64,000 nt of DNA from Flaviramulus_B aquimarinus (GTDB taxonomy: Bacteria > Bacteroidota > Bacteroidia > Flavobacteriales > Flavobacteriaceae), in contig NZ_BAABJH010000001.1 of assembly GCF_039543205.1 (NCBI RefSeq), forward strand, positions 744,001-808,000, read 5' to 3'. The notes under the pieces are model-generated. The model was not told where the DNA came from and searched no databases. It saw only the letters and a program-made list of their open reading frames with translations. This document shows, in pieces, positions 44,095 to 54,086 of this stretch (the first letter of the stretch is position 1; each line of letters begins with the position of its first letter). Both the position numbers and the translations under genes were made by a program.

Positions 44095-44544
44095 TTATAC
44101 TAATTTTGACTTTACAATATTAGAAATGGTTTTTCCATCAGCTTGTCCAGCTAATTCTTTACTCACCATACCCATAACTCGCCCCATATCTTTCATGCCC
44201 TCAGCTCCTGTTTGTTCTATAACTGCTACAACAACTTTTTCAATTTCTTCGTCGGTTAGAGCTTCTGGTAAAAACTGGCTGATAACCTCTGCTTCATCTA
44301 TTTCTGGTTGTGCTAAATCTTTTCTATCCTGTTCTAAATAAATAGCCGCACTATCCTTACGTTGTTTAACTAGTTTTTGAAGTATTTTAAGCTCTTGTTC
44401 TTCTGTCAAGTCTTCTTTTGCTCCACTTTCAGTTTGCGCAAGTAATATGGCTGATTTTACAGCACGCAATGCTGTTAAAGCTAATTGGTCTTTAGCTTTC
44501 ATCGCTTCCTTTAAAGCTGACATTATATCTTGTTGTAAACCCAT
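44095..44544 (-). CDS. yqeY: GatB/YqeY domain protein
   Basis: This 149-residue protein is the stand-alone helical domain related to the tail of GatB, the tRNA-dependent amidotransferase subunit. A role in tRNA binding or amidation is likely, but not proven for stand-alone YqeY. Motifs are AMKAKDQLALTALRAVKSAI, ISQFLPEALTDEEIE and MGRVMGMVSKELAGQADG. It lies downstream of the dcw cluster, 285 bp after ftsZ and behind a terminator, and upstream of tRNA-Arg, with which it may be transcribed. Confidence 0.92.
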   Translation of the reverse strand: MGLQQDIMSALKEAMKAKDQLALTALRAVKSAILLAQTESGAKEDLTEEQELKILQKLVKQRKDSAAIYLEQDRKDLAQPEIDEAEVISQFLPEALTDEEIEKVVVAVIEQTGAEGMKDMGRVMGMVSKELAGQADGKTISNIVKSKLV

Positions 44545-44652
44545 AATTTTATAATATTTACTGAATGCGAATATAATAAGAAAAAAAGATTCATGCCTTT
44601 AAGGACATGACAAAAATTGGAATAAAAAGGTATTAAACCTAGACCCCAACTA

Positions 44653-44696
44653 AATCCCGATAGCTATTGGAAGCGGGATTCCTGATTACTAGCAGG
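44653..44696. repeat. Palindromic elements between ftsZ and yqeY
   Basis: The inverted repeat AATCCCG/CGGGATT (44653-44659 and 44674-44680) is followed at once by CCTG/CAGG (44681-44684 and 44693-44696). These look like worn copies of short intergenic palindromes. They lie in the 285-bp spacer between ftsZ and yqeY. Confidence 0.4.
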
Positions 44697-44768
44697 CAAA
44701 AGTTCAACTTACATCTTTGAGTTCGTCTTGCAGACATCTCAAAATTGAGTTACAAGAATAAACAATAA

Positions 44769-44796
44769 ACCCGAAAAGCTGAGGGACTTTTCGGGT
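44769..44796 (-). terminator. Terminator of the dcw operon, after ftsZ
   Basis: A 10-bp stem ACCCGAAAAG/CTTTTCGGGT (44769-44778 and 44787-44796) lies 34 bp after the ftsZ stop. On the minus strand it is followed by TTTATTGTTTATT. Confidence 0.8.
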
Positions 44797-44829
44797 ATTT
44801 AAATAACACTTTAGGTCAAATTGCTTAAG

Positions 44830-46815
44830 CTAGTCTACGTTATCGTGTAAGAATGAATTATTAGTTCTAAGTTGTATGTCATCATTATCATCTAATCCAA
44901 TACTTGTTCTAGATAAATCGGTTTCAGAAGAATGTTTATTTTCACTTAAATCAATACCTTGACGTTTGTAAGCAGGCGTTTTTTCTATATCATCAATTTT
45001 TGAACTATTGAATTTATGATTGAAATCTTTCATCTTTCGTCTGCGCTCATCTGCACGTTCTTTAAGCAATTCTGAAATTGGCGTATTCATTGGATCAATT
45101 TCTTCTTCTACATCTTCTTCTAATGCAGGCTCTTTTAGAGTCTTTTTTTCAAAAACAATATCTGCATCTACCTCTTCCAAAACCTCGTTTGATACTGGTT
45201 GCTTTTTATTTATTGAAGATTCTACTTCAACATAATCATCAAGTGCATAACGAACATCACCTTCTTCATTGGTTTCTGTTACTGTAATTAACTCAACATA
45301 ATCGTTTACAGCAATATCTTTAACATCATCATCGGTTAAATCATAAGAGATAATATCTTCTTTTTCAACCTCTTCTACATCATCATTATTAGACAATGGC
45401 AAATCAAATGTTAATGTAATTTGTTGCTCTTCTTCTATATAATCTGAAATGACTTCTACATCTGTAACATTTTCTACATCACTAGACATTCTTGTGACTG
45501 GCTTGATGATAAAATCTTCATCGTTTTCTTCAATATTTGCGCTTACTTCATCATAAACAACATTAATATTTTTAATGATTTCTGAAGTTGGTATTAAATC
45601 TATATTTTCTGATGGGGTAACAGTTTTATCATTATTGGAAAAACTGGGAGCTTCATCTTCTTCAGTATCTACATCTAATGTATGTCGCACTACAGGAGTT
45701 TCCTTTTTTTCTTCTAATTCAATAATAGGAGCAATAATTACTGGCTCTTTTTCCTTAGCATCTAAATCTTGTTCTTCACTAAGTGAATGCACTACTTTTT
45801 TGGTTTCTGTATTAGAAATTTCATCTTGTTGCTCAATGTTAAACCCTGTTGCTATAATAGTTACGGCTATTGATTCTTCTAAAGCTTCATCTTCGCCAAC
45901 ACCCATGATTATATTTGCACCATGACCTGCTTCATTTTGAATATGGTCATTAATTTCGCCTATTTCGTCAATTGTTATTTCTTGAGCACCTGAAACTATA
46001 AGCAGTAATACGTTTTTAGCTCCAGTTATTTTATTATCGTTTAATAATGGAGAATCCAGTGCTTTTCGGATAGCATCTTGTGCGCGATTTTGACCTGATG
46101 CCAAAGCAGACCCCATAATAGCAGTTCCACTATTACTTAGTACCGTTTTAGCATCGCGTAAATCGATGTTTTGTGTGTAATGGTGCGTAATAACTTCGGC
46201 AATACCACGAGCAGCTGTGGATAGTACTTCGTCAGCTTTTGAGAACCCTGCTTTAAAACCAAGATTGCCATAAACTTCTCGAAGTTTGTTATTATTTATA
46301 ACAATTAATGAATCTACTACATTTCTTAATTTTTCAATTCCTTTTTGGGATTGTTCAATACGCATTCTACCTTCAAACTGAAATGGCATGGTAACAATAC
46401 CTACGGTTAAAATGTCTAAATCTTTAGCCATTTTAGCAATAATTGGAGCAGCACCTGTTCCAGTTCCTCCGCCCATTCCTGCAGTAATAAAAACCATTTT
46501 GGTATTGGTATCGAGCATTTGAGAGATGTCATCAAAACTTTCAACTGCAGACTGCTCCCCTATATCTGGGTTTGCACCTGCCCCTAATCCTTCTGTTAGA
46601 TTAAGGCCTAGTTGTATTTTATTTGGAACACCACTATTTTGAAGGGCTTGTGCGTCTGTATTACAAACGTAAAAATCAACACCTTTAATGCCTTGTTGGA
46701 ACATGTGGTTAATAGCATTGCTACCGCCTCCACCGACGCCAATAACTTTAATAACATTTGATTGATTTTTAGGTAAATCAAATGCGATGCTTTCGAATTC
46801 TTTTTTGCTGCTCAT
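44830..46815 (-). CDS. ftsZ: Cell division protein FtsZ with long acidic tail
   Basis: FtsZ is the tubulin-like GTPase that forms the division ring. The GTP-binding signature GGGTGTG lies at 115-121, and the T7/synergy region at [20 protein letters not shown] (about 217-236). The globular part ends near residue 325. The remaining 335 or so residues, to 661, are a very acidic, low-complexity linker rich in Glu, Asp, Val and Ile, ending in a short basic/polar tip ([12 protein letters not shown]) that may bind FtsA. E. coli FtsZ has only 383 residues. It is the last gene of the dcw cluster, 54 bp after ftsA, with a terminator at 44769-44796. Confidence 0.96.
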   Translation of the reverse strand: MSSKKEFESIAFDLPKNQSNVIKVIGVGGGGSNAINHMFQQGIKGVDFYVCNTDAQALQNSGVPNKIQLGLNLTEGLGAGANPDIGEQSAVESFDDISQMLDTNTKMVFITAGMGGGTGTGAAPIIAKMAKDLDILTVGIVTMPFQFEGRMRIEQSQKGIEKLRNVVDSLIVINNNKLREVYGNLGFKAGFSKADEVLSTAARGIAEVITHHYTQNIDLRDAKTVLSNSGTAIMGSALASGQNRAQDAIRKALDSPLLNDNKITGAKNVLLLIVSGAQEITIDEIGEINDHIQNEAGHGANIIMGVGEDEALEESIAVTIIATGFNIEQQDEISNTETKKVVHSLSEEQDLDAKEKEPVIIAPIIELEEKKETPVVRHTLDVDTEEDEAPSFSNNDKTVTPSENIDLIPTSEIIKNINVVYDEVSANIEENDEDFIIKPVTRMSSDVENVTDVEVISDYIEEEQQITLTFDLPLSNNDDVEEVEKEDIISYDLTDDDVKDIAVNDYVELITVTETNEEGDVRYALDDYVEVESSINKKQPVSNEVLEEVDADIVFEKKTLKEPALEEDVEEEIDPMNTPISELLKERADERRRKMKDFNHKFNSSKIDDIEKTPAYKRQGIDLSENKHSSETDLSRTSIGLDDNDDIQLRTNNSFLHDNVD

Positions 46816-46869
46816 AAATTCTGTTTTACTGGGGTTTTATACTTAATATTATTAATTCAATGGTTTTAA

Positions 46870-48183
46870 TTACTCTGCGTTATCTAAAAAATCTTTAACA
46901 CGCTCTGTTAACTTATCAAGAAATGAGCGTCTTTCTTTAATAGGTTTTTCTATAATATCTTCTTCTGTTGGTGTTTTTAGCTCATTTACAACCTGCTCTT
47001 CTTGTTGCTCGACCTTCTTTCTTTCTTGACGTTTTAAACCGTCTAAAACCAAACCAACGGCTGTTGCGAATAAGGGACTTGTGATATCATCATCACTATC
47101 GCCAGCCAAATGTTCATTTGGATACCCAATTCTAGTATCCATTCCTGTTATGTATTCTACTAACTGCTTTAAATGTTTTAATTGGCTCCCACCACCTGTT
47201 AAAACTATACCTGCTATTAGTTTTTTCTTTTGCTCTTCGTGTCCGTAATTTTTAATTTCAACATACACTTGCTCTATAATTTCAACAACACGTGCATGAA
47301 TGATTTTAGACAGGTTTTTTAAGGTGATTTCTTTGGGTTCTCTTCCTCTTAAGCCTGGAATGGAGACGATTTCATTGTCTTTGTTTTCTCCTGGCCATGC
47401 GGATCCAAACTTAATTTTTAATAGTTCAGCTTGCTTTTCTATGATGGAACAACCTTCTTTAATATCTTCTGTGATCACATTTCCACCGAAAGGGATAACT
47501 GCGGTATGGCGGATAATACCATCTCTAAAAATAGCTAAATCTGTTGTTCCTCCTCCTATATCGATTAAGGCAACACCTGCTTCTTTTTCTTCTTGACTTA
47601 ACACGGCATTAGCTGAAGCTAATGGCTCTAAAGTAATGCCTTCTAAGTTTAATCCAGCACTTTGAACGCAGCGTCCGATATTTCTAATTGAGGACACTTG
47701 ACCAACTACTACATGGAAGTTCGCTTCTAAACGACCTCCGTACATTCCTATGGGTTCTTTTATTTCGGCTTGACCGTCAACTTTATATTCTTGTGGCAAT
47801 ACATGAATAATTTCTTCTCCAGGAAGCATCACTAGCTTATGAACTTGATTGATAAGCCTATCGATATCATCATCATCTATAACCGTTTCTGAATTTGATC
47901 GTGTTATATAATCACTGTGTTGTAAACTTCTGATATGCTGACCTGCAATACCTACCGTTACGTCTTCTATTTTCATGTCAGCTTCAACTTCAGCTTCTTG
48001 AACAGCTTGTTGTATAGACTGGATAGTTTGTGTAATATTATTTACAACACCTCGATGTACCCCTAAACTTTTAGATTTACCTATACCTAAAATTTCAACT
48101 TTACCGTATTCGTTTTTACGACCAATCATAGCCACAATTTTTGTGGTTCCTATGTCTAATCCTACTGCTAAATTATGCTCCAT
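46870..48183 (-). CDS. ftsA: Cell division protein FtsA
   Basis: FtsA is the actin-like protein that ties FtsZ to the membrane. The 437-residue protein begins with the actin-type phosphate loop VGLDIGTTKIVAMIG (about 7-21). It has the second phosphate motif ALIDIGGGTTDLAIF (about 202-216) and the adenosine motif GIVLTGGGSQL (about 331). The C terminus ends FLDKLTERVKDFLDNAE, an amphipathic helix suited to membrane binding. It starts three bases after ftsQ and ends 54 bp before ftsZ. Confidence 0.95.
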   Translation of the reverse strand: MEHNLAVGLDIGTTKIVAMIGRKNEYGKVEILGIGKSKSLGVHRGVVNNITQTIQSIQQAVQEAEVEADMKIEDVTVGIAGQHIRSLQHSDYITRSNSETVIDDDDIDRLINQVHKLVMLPGEEIIHVLPQEYKVDGQAEIKEPIGMYGGRLEANFHVVVGQVSSIRNIGRCVQSAGLNLEGITLEPLASANAVLSQEEKEAGVALIDIGGGTTDLAIFRDGIIRHTAVIPFGGNVITEDIKEGCSIIEKQAELLKIKFGSAWPGENKDNEIVSIPGLRGREPKEITLKNLSKIIHARVVEIIEQVYVEIKNYGHEEQKKKLIAGIVLTGGGSQLKHLKQLVEYITGMDTRIGYPNEHLAGDSDDDITSPLFATAVGLVLDGLKRQERKKVEQQEEQVVNELKTPTEEDIIEKPIKERRSFLDKLTERVKDFLDNAE

Positions 48184-48186
48184 GGC

Positions 48187-48906
48187 TTAAATTTTGGTAC
48201 ATATTACTTGGTTTTCAAACTGTAAATTAACTTTACTATAACGCTTAAGCATATTTTCTTTTTGGTTCTTTTGATAAAATGCTTTTAAATTGTTTATTTT
48301 TTTATCTAAAAATTTCATATCTCCCAACTGTACTATAAAATTACATTGTCTCAGTCTTAAATGAAGTCTTTTGTCAATGTCTTGATGAATCTCGATAACA
48401 TGCTTATTTAAAAATTTATCATTTTTTATTTTACGTGCTATTTTATAGACGTTTTTTAAATTGTTTTTTTCAACATAACCAGTAACCAATGGCACTCTAG
48501 CTGAATAATTTGATGATAATGGCATAAAATGACCTTCGTCATCAACATAATAAGATGCATTAGTGCTAACTCTTGCTATAGGTGTTTTTTGTTCTATTTC
48601 AGCATTAAGTGTACCATTTACAGCAACATACACTTCTGCAGCTTTTATCATCGGATTAGATTTGAGGTTTTTTTCTAATTCATTCAAAACTAAAGTTTCT
48701 TTAGGCACGTTTTTAACACCTCCGTAATTTTGTATTAACAATTTACTAACAGTTTCGTTTGTTATGAAAAGGTTGTTTTTTCCAATGAATTTTATATTGG
48801 GGCTAGATACTTCTCTAGACGCATTTCTACTAGACGCAAATGCGAACAAAAAACTTACTAATCCTAGTAAAACCAACATTTTTATATAGTTCCAATTAAT
48901 TTTCAA
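48187..48906 (-). CDS. ftsQ: Cell division protein FtsQ/DivIB
   Basis: FtsQ is a bitopic divisome protein that links early and late division proteins. The 239-residue protein has a short cytoplasmic part, one membrane helix (about 9-25, MLVLLGLVSFLFAFASS) and a periplasmic POTRA-like part (FITNETVSKLLIQNYGG), followed by the beta domain (NATLNAEIEQKTPIAR region, visible as LNAEIEQKTPIARV). Its start lies 11 bases inside the end of murC, so the two are translationally coupled. The order murC-ftsQ-ftsA fits the dcw layout, although ddl is absent. Confidence 0.92.
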   Translation of the reverse strand: MKINWNYIKMLVLLGLVSFLFAFASSRNASREVSSPNIKFIGKNNLFITNETVSKLLIQNYGGVKNVPKETLVLNELEKNLKSNPMIKAAEVYVAVNGTLNAEIEQKTPIARVSTNASYYVDDEGHFMPLSSNYSARVPLVTGYVEKNNLKNVYKIARKIKNDKFLNKHVIEIHQDIDKRLHLRLRQCNFIVQLGDMKFLDKKINNLKAFYQKNQKENMLKRYSKVNLQFENQVICTKI

Positions 48907-50248
48907 TGCTAAACTCTTTTTTTATGTGTTTGACTTCTTCTCCTATATCCCCTGCTCCTATTGTTAAAATAATTTGGGAATTACTTCTGTGTATTTGAGA
49001 CAGTAGTTCTTTTTTACTAACTAACTTTTTGTTTTTGTTATTTATTTTACCTAACAACCACTTTGAAGTCACACCTTCTATAGGTAATTCTCTTGCAGGA
49101 TAAATATCTAGTAGTAACAGCTCATCAAATTGCGATAAACTTTTTGCAAAATCATCAATAAAATCTCGGGTTCTACTATATAAGTGCGGTTGAAAAACTG
49201 CTAATACTTTTTTATTCGGGTACATTTCGCGTACAGCTTGATGCACAGCGTTAATTTCTTCTGGATGATGTGCATAATCATCAATGAACACTAAATTTTC
49301 TGTTTTGATATGATAGGTAAATCTGCGTTTAACTCCCTTATATGATGCTAAAGCTTTGCCGAGCTCCTCGATAGGGCAACCATACTCTACAGCCATCGCC
49401 AAAGCTATTAATGCATTCGACAAATTATGTCTACCAGGTAGGTTAAATTGTAATTTTTTGAATATTGTTTTTGGTGTCTTTACATCAAAAACATATGTGC
49501 CATTTTCTATTTTTATATTTTGAATGGTATAATCTGAATCATCTTCTATACCATAAGTAATACCATGTAACGGCAATCCATTTTTAACGAATAACGTTCC
49601 ATTGGGCTTTATTTTTTTTGAAAAATCTTCAAATGATTTTTTTAATTCTGAAGCGTCTCCGTAAATATCCAAATGGTCGGCATCCATAGAAGTAATACAA
49701 GCTAAATCTGGAGATAAGGTTAAAAACGAACGATCAAACTCATCGGCTTCAACAACTGAAACTTCTGTTCCATTTAGAATCAAATTGGAATTATAATTTT
49801 CACTAACACCCCCTAAAAATGCTGTTACAGGCACATGACATTCGTTCATTAAATGTCCTAAAATACTTGTGGTAGTTGTTTTACCATGTGTTCCAGCTAT
49901 TGCCAAACAATATGTGTTTTCTGTTATTAGACCTAAAGCTTGAGAGCGTTTTATGACTTGATAACCGTTATTTTTAAAATAGTTTAATTCTTTATGCGCA
50001 ATTGGAATTGCTGGTGTATAAACAATTAACGTCTTGTTTTTGTTTAAAAAATCAGTATCTATACTTTCAACAGCTTCCTCGAAATGAATTTGAATACCTA
50101 ATCCTTCCAAACCATCTGTTATTTCGGTTTGTGTTTTATCGTATCCAGCTACTTGTTTTTTATTGGCATGGAAATAACGCGCTAGAGCACTCATGCCTAT
50201 GCCGCCAATACCAATAAAATAAACGTTATGTATATTATTTAAATTCAT
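48896..50248 (-). CDS. murC: UDP-N-acetylmuramate--L-alanine ligase
   Basis: MurC adds L-alanine to UDP-MurNAc, the first peptide-building step of peptidoglycan. The 450-residue protein has the N-terminal Rossmann motif [13 protein letters not shown] (11-23), the ATP-binding GTHGKTTTT (119-127) and the C-terminal [10 protein letters not shown], which is specific to the MurC group. Its start overlaps the murG stop by four bases. Its 3' end overlaps ftsQ by 11 bases. Confidence 0.97.
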   Translation of the reverse strand: MNLNNIHNVYFIGIGGIGMSALARYFHANKKQVAGYDKTQTEITDGLEGLGIQIHFEEAVESIDTDFLNKNKTLIVYTPAIPIAHKELNYFKNNGYQVIKRSQALGLITENTYCLAIAGTHGKTTTTSILGHLMNECHVPVTAFLGGVSENYNSNLILNGTEVSVVEADEFDRSFLTLSPDLACITSMDADHLDIYGDASELKKSFEDFSKKIKPNGTLFVKNGLPLHGITYGIEDDSDYTIQNIKIENGTYVFDVKTPKTIFKKLQFNLPGRHNLSNALIALAMAVEYGCPIEELGKALASYKGVKRRFTYHIKTENLVFIDDYAHHPEEINAVHQAVREMYPNKKVLAVFQPHLYSRTRDFIDDFAKSLSQFDELLLLDIYPARELPIEGVTSKWLLGKINNKNKKLVSKKELLSQIHRSNSQIILTIGAGDIGEEVKHIKKEFSIEN

Positions 50249-51351
50249 TTACTTTCAAGAAGCTTTTCTACCTCATCCACTATATCCTTTGTTGCATTTA
50301 TTAATGCTATTTTTTTAATATTCTGTCCTAATTCTTTTTGTTTTTCTGGTGACGCAACGAGTTGTAAAAAATTGTTCTCAAAGTCAGCTTCTAAATCTTC
50401 TTCTTTAATTAATAAAGCAGCATGGTTTTCAACAATTGCCATAGCATTTTTTGTTTGATGGTCTTCTGCAACATTTGGCGATGGGATAAAAATGACCGGC
50501 TTACCCACTATACATAATTCTGAAACCGAACTAGCACCAGCTCTAGAAATCACCATATCTGCCGCCGCATAGGCATAATCCATGTTATTTAAAAACTCAA
50601 ATACTTGCACATTATTTGTGTTGTTATAAATTTTATATTGTTGATAATAGAGTTTACCGCATTGCCATAGAATTTGAACATTTTGTGTATCAAAAAAATC
50701 CAATTCTTTTTCTATCAATTCATTAATTCGTCGTGAGCCTAAACTACCCCCTATGACCAATAAGGTATGCTTACCGTGTTTTAAATTGAAAAAATCTTTA
50801 GCTTCAACGGTTTTATTATCAATATCCAACAGTCCTTGACGCACTGGATTACCTGTTTTTATAATTTTTTCTTTTGGAAAAAACCGCTCTAAACCATCAT
50901 AAGCCACACATATTTTTTTCGCTTTTTTTGATAGTAACTTATTTGTAATTCCAGGATATGAATTTTGCTCCTGTATTAAACTGGGTATATTATAATATGC
51001 AGCCATTTGCAATAATGGACCGCTCGCAAAACCGCCTGTTCCTATAGCCACATTTGGCTTAAACGACTTTATGATTTTACGAGCTTTCCAAAGGCTACTA
51101 ATCACTTTAAAAGGAAAACTTAAATTTTTTAATGTTAATCTACGCTGAATACCAGAAATCCAAAGGCCTTTAATATCATATCCAGCTTGAGGCACTTTTT
51201 CCATTTCCATTCTATCATTAGCACCTACAAATAAAAATTCAGCATCTGGAAAACGGGATTTTAGCTCGTTTGCTATGGCAATGGCTGGGTAAATGTGCCC
51301 TCCTGTTCCTCCTCCTGAAAGAATAATTTTATATGTCTCTTTTTTTTCCAC
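50245..51351 (-). CDS. murG: UDP-GlcNAc:lipid I N-acetylglucosaminyltransferase
   Basis: MurG is the membrane-associated GT28 transferase that converts lipid I to lipid II. The 368-residue protein has the glycine-rich [11 protein letters not shown] (about 13-23), GTGGFASGP (about 105-113), [11 protein letters not shown] (about 197-207) and the donor-binding [11 protein letters not shown] (about 267). The length is standard. It ends with a four-base overlap into murC and lies 66 bp downstream of ftsW. Confidence 0.97.
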   Translation of the reverse strand: MEKKETYKIILSGGGTGGHIYPAIAIANELKSRFPDAEFLFVGANDRMEMEKVPQAGYDIKGLWISGIQRRLTLKNLSFPFKVISSLWKARKIIKSFKPNVAIGTGGFASGPLLQMAAYYNIPSLIQEQNSYPGITNKLLSKKAKKICVAYDGLERFFPKEKIIKTGNPVRQGLLDIDNKTVEAKDFFNLKHGKHTLLVIGGSLGSRRINELIEKELDFFDTQNVQILWQCGKLYYQQYKIYNNTNNVQVFEFLNNMDYAYAAADMVISRAGASSVSELCIVGKPVIFIPSPNVAEDHQTKNAMAIVENHAALLIKEEDLEADFENNFLQLVASPEKQKELGQNIKKIALINATKDIVDEVEKLLESK

Positions 51352-51417
51352 TAATGCACGAATATATATTCTTAAAATTCCAATATTTAAAACCCAAATT
51401 CCAAAGGAGCTACTTTA

Positions 51418-52611
51418 CTACAAAGCTTCGCTTAGGATTTCCAATGGATTATCTTCATTTATTTCTTGTTCTTTTATTTCTTCTCGTTTTGCGCTTACAC
51501 TTAATATAATTCCTATAGCTAAACAGGTCATCCATATGGATGTTCCTCCACTACTTATCAAGGGCAGGGTTTGACCTGTTACTGGAAACAACTCTACAGC
51601 CACGGCCATATTAATTAATGCTTGAAACACAATTGGCAAACCAACTCCAAGCACTAAAAGTTTTCCAAATATGGTATCGCACTTTTGTGCTACTATAACA
51701 ATTCTAAAAAGTAACCACAGATATAATATCATAATAACAAACCCGCCTATTAGTCCGTATTCTTCAATGATAATAGCAAAGATGAAATCGGATGATGATT
51801 GGGGCAAAAAATTCTTTTGCATGCTTTTTCCTGGTCCCACACCTTTAATACCTCCTGTTGCTATGGCTATTTTTGCTTTTTCTATTTGATAATCGGCTTC
51901 GGTATCTTCTGGATTTGAAAAACTTTCAATCCTACCCATCCATGTATCCACCCTATTTGGCATAGCATCAGGAAAAGCCTTAGCTATTAGTATAAATAAG
52001 GTTAAAGTTAAAATTCCAGAACCTATAATAACAGCCAAATAACGTATCGGGTAGCCTCCTAAAAAGACTAACATGAGCACCATTAAAAACATGATGGCCG
52101 CTGTTGAAAAATTAGCAGGCAATATGAGTATCAACACAAAAAAAACAGGAACCCAAAGCGGCAAGACAGATGCTTTAAACGTAATAGCTTTATCTTTTAT
52201 TTTAGACATATATCGAGCCACATATACCATAAGAACAACAGCCGCTAAAGTTGACGTTTGAAAAGACATACCAACTATAGGTATTTGAATCCACCTACTG
52301 GCATTTGCTCCTTCAATGGTTGTACCTTGCAACATGGTTACACCTAACAAAACCAGTACGATGGGAATCATAATTAAAGATAACCCCTTGAAATATCTAT
52401 ATGGAATTTTATGAACACCATACATAATACCAAATCCTAAAACTAAATGCACAAAATGCTTAACAAAAAACGTAAATGTATTACCTCCTACTGTCTTATA
52501 AGCTAAATTACTTGCAGCACTATAAACAGGCAAAAATGATAGTATTGCCAACAGGGCTACTATTGCCCAAATTAACCTATCGCCTTTTATATTTTTAAAT
52601 AGTTTTTGCAC
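51418..52611 (-). CDS. ftsW: Lipid II polymerase FtsW (SEDS family)
   Basis: FtsW is the SEDS glycosyltransferase that polymerises septal peptidoglycan with FtsI. The 397-residue protein has ten membrane segments and the SEDS motifs FSTAAIMFLMV, GVGPGKSMQKNFLPQSSSDF (seen in full near residues 255-274) and LPLISSGGTS (about 350-359). The C-terminal tail is cytoplasmic and acidic. It lies six bases after murD and 66 bp before murG. Confidence 0.95.
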   Translation of the reverse strand: MQKLFKNIKGDRLIWAIVALLAILSFLPVYSAASNLAYKTVGGNTFTFFVKHFVHLVLGFGIMYGVHKIPYRYFKGLSLIMIPIVLVLLGVTMLQGTTIEGANASRWIQIPIVGMSFQTSTLAAVVLMVYVARYMSKIKDKAITFKASVLPLWVPVFFVLILILPANFSTAAIMFLMVLMLVFLGGYPIRYLAVIIGSGILTLTLFILIAKAFPDAMPNRVDTWMGRIESFSNPEDTEADYQIEKAKIAIATGGIKGVGPGKSMQKNFLPQSSSDFIFAIIIEEYGLIGGFVIMILYLWLLFRIVIVAQKCDTIFGKLLVLGVGLPIVFQALINMAVAVELFPVTGQTLPLISSGGTSIWMTCLAIGIILSVSAKREEIKEQEINEDNPLEILSEAL

Positions 52612-52617
52612 GTCCTT

Positions 52618-53949
52618 TTATAAGTTTCTTACTGCATTTTTAAACTGACGCCCTCTATCTTCATAGTTTTCAAATAAATCAAAACTTGCACAGGCTGGAG
52701 AAAGCAATACGTTATCCCCAGCATTAGCTACTTTATAAGCTATTTTTACAGCTTCGCTCATAAACTGTGTTTCTATAATAACATCAACCATATTGCCAAA
52801 CGTGTTCATTAATTTTTCATTATCAACGCCCAAACAAATAATAGCTTTTACTTTTTCGTTTATAAAAGGAAACAAAGCTTCATAATTATTACCCTTATCT
52901 ACGCCTCCAACTATCCAAACGGTTGGCGCATCCATACTTTCTAAGGCATAATATGTTGCATTTACATTAGTAGCTTTGGAGTCGTTTATATATTGCACCT
53001 TGTTTATTTTTAGCACTTGTTCTAAACGATGCTCAACTCCTTGAAAATTCTCAAAACTTTCTCTAATGGTTTGTTTTCTGATTTTAAGTAAGTGCGCTAC
53101 AGTAGAAGCTGCCATCGCATTTTTAATGTTGTGCTTTCCTTCTAATGTAAGATTTGATGTTGGCATAATAATTTGATTGTTATTTATTGTTATTTTAATA
53201 GTGTCTTTGTCTAAATACGCACCATTTTCAATATTTTTTTCTAATGAAAATGGCAATAATGTAGATTGAACTGGGTTGTTTTTAAGATGTTTTGTAATGA
53301 CTTCATCATCGGCATCATAAATCAAATAATCGTCTTTGGTTTGATTCATGGCTATTCTAAATTTAGAATCGATATAGTTTTCAAACTTGTAATCATATCT
53401 ATCTAAATGATCGGGTGTTATATTTGTAATTATGGCTATTTTCGGTTTAAAATCAATGATATCATCTAACTGAAAACTACTGATCTCTAATACATAATTT
53501 TTAAAGTTTTCTTCTAAAATCTGTTTTGCAAAACTGTCGCCAATATTTCCCGCTAGCCCCACATTCAACTCTTGTTTTAAAATGTGATGTATTAAAGTGG
53601 CTGTTGTTGTTTTACCGTTACTTCCTGTTATTCCAATAATAGTAGCCTCTGTAAATTTTGAAGCAAATTCTATTTCAGAAACCACAGTAATTCCGCGTTC
53701 ATGAATTTGCTTAACCAAAGCCACTTTATCAGAAATCCCTGGGCTTTTCATAACGATATCAGCATTTAGAATTTTAGCTTCTGTATGGCCTTCATCTTCC
53801 CATTCAATCTCATTATGTATAAGAACGTGTTTGTACTTTTCTTTTATTTTTCCTTTATCGGAAACAAAAACCTCATAGCCTTTTTCTTTTCCTAAAAGCG
53901 CTGTGCCTATACCGCTTTCTCCTCCTCCAAGAATTACTAAACGCCCCAT
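52618..53949 (-). CDS. murD: UDP-N-acetylmuramoylalanine--D-glutamate ligase
   Basis: MurD adds D-glutamate to UDP-MurNAc-L-Ala. The 443-residue protein has GGGESGIGTALLG at the N terminus (8-20), the ATP motif ITGSNGKTTTATL (about 106-118) and VEHRLEQV and NDSKATNVNATYYAL in the central and C-terminal domains, as expected for MurD. It is followed after six bases by ftsW. The 137-bp spacer on its upstream side, toward mraY, holds a hairpin with a GAAA loop at 54064-54083. Confidence 0.97.
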   Translation of the reverse strand: MGRLVILGGGESGIGTALLGKEKGYEVFVSDKGKIKEKYKHVLIHNEIEWEDEGHTEAKILNADIVMKSPGISDKVALVKQIHERGITVVSEIEFASKFTEATIIGITGSNGKTTTATLIHHILKQELNVGLAGNIGDSFAKQILEENFKNYVLEISSFQLDDIIDFKPKIAIITNITPDHLDRYDYKFENYIDSKFRIAMNQTKDDYLIYDADDEVITKHLKNNPVQSTLLPFSLEKNIENGAYLDKDTIKITINNNQIIMPTSNLTLEGKHNIKNAMAASTVAHLLKIRKQTIRESFENFQGVEHRLEQVLKINKVQYINDSKATNVNATYYALESMDAPTVWIVGGVDKGNNYEALFPFINEKVKAIICLGVDNEKLMNTFGNMVDVIIETQFMSEAVKIAYKVANAGDNVLLSPACASFDLFENYEDRGRQFKNAVRNL

Positions 53950-54063
53950 ACTAAATCCTTCCCCAAAGGGTAAGGACTTACCACTTTGCTTTTATTAGTT
54001 GTTTCTATGTAAATCTCTTTTATCACTTCTCTAACTCTTCGTTTCTTTACTTACAATTATAGG

Positions 54064-54083
54064 ATTCCTGCTTTCGCAGGAAT
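54064..54083 (-). repeat. GNRA-capped hairpin between mraY and murD
   Basis: An 8-bp perfect stem ATTCCTGC/GCAGGAAT closes on the four bases TTTC, which reads GAAA in the transcribed (minus) strand. The transcript would form a very stable GNRA-tetraloop hairpin with no T-run behind it, so it is not a classical terminator. Confidence 0.55.
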
Positions 54084-54086
54084 TTG

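Noticed and set aside
43955..44341. A plus-strand frame of 128 codons across tRNA-Arg and yqeY
   Set aside because: It reads the antisense of a tRNA and of yqeY; the stretch DRIQTCNPQSRNLMRYSVAP is the well-known translation artefact of a tRNA complement.
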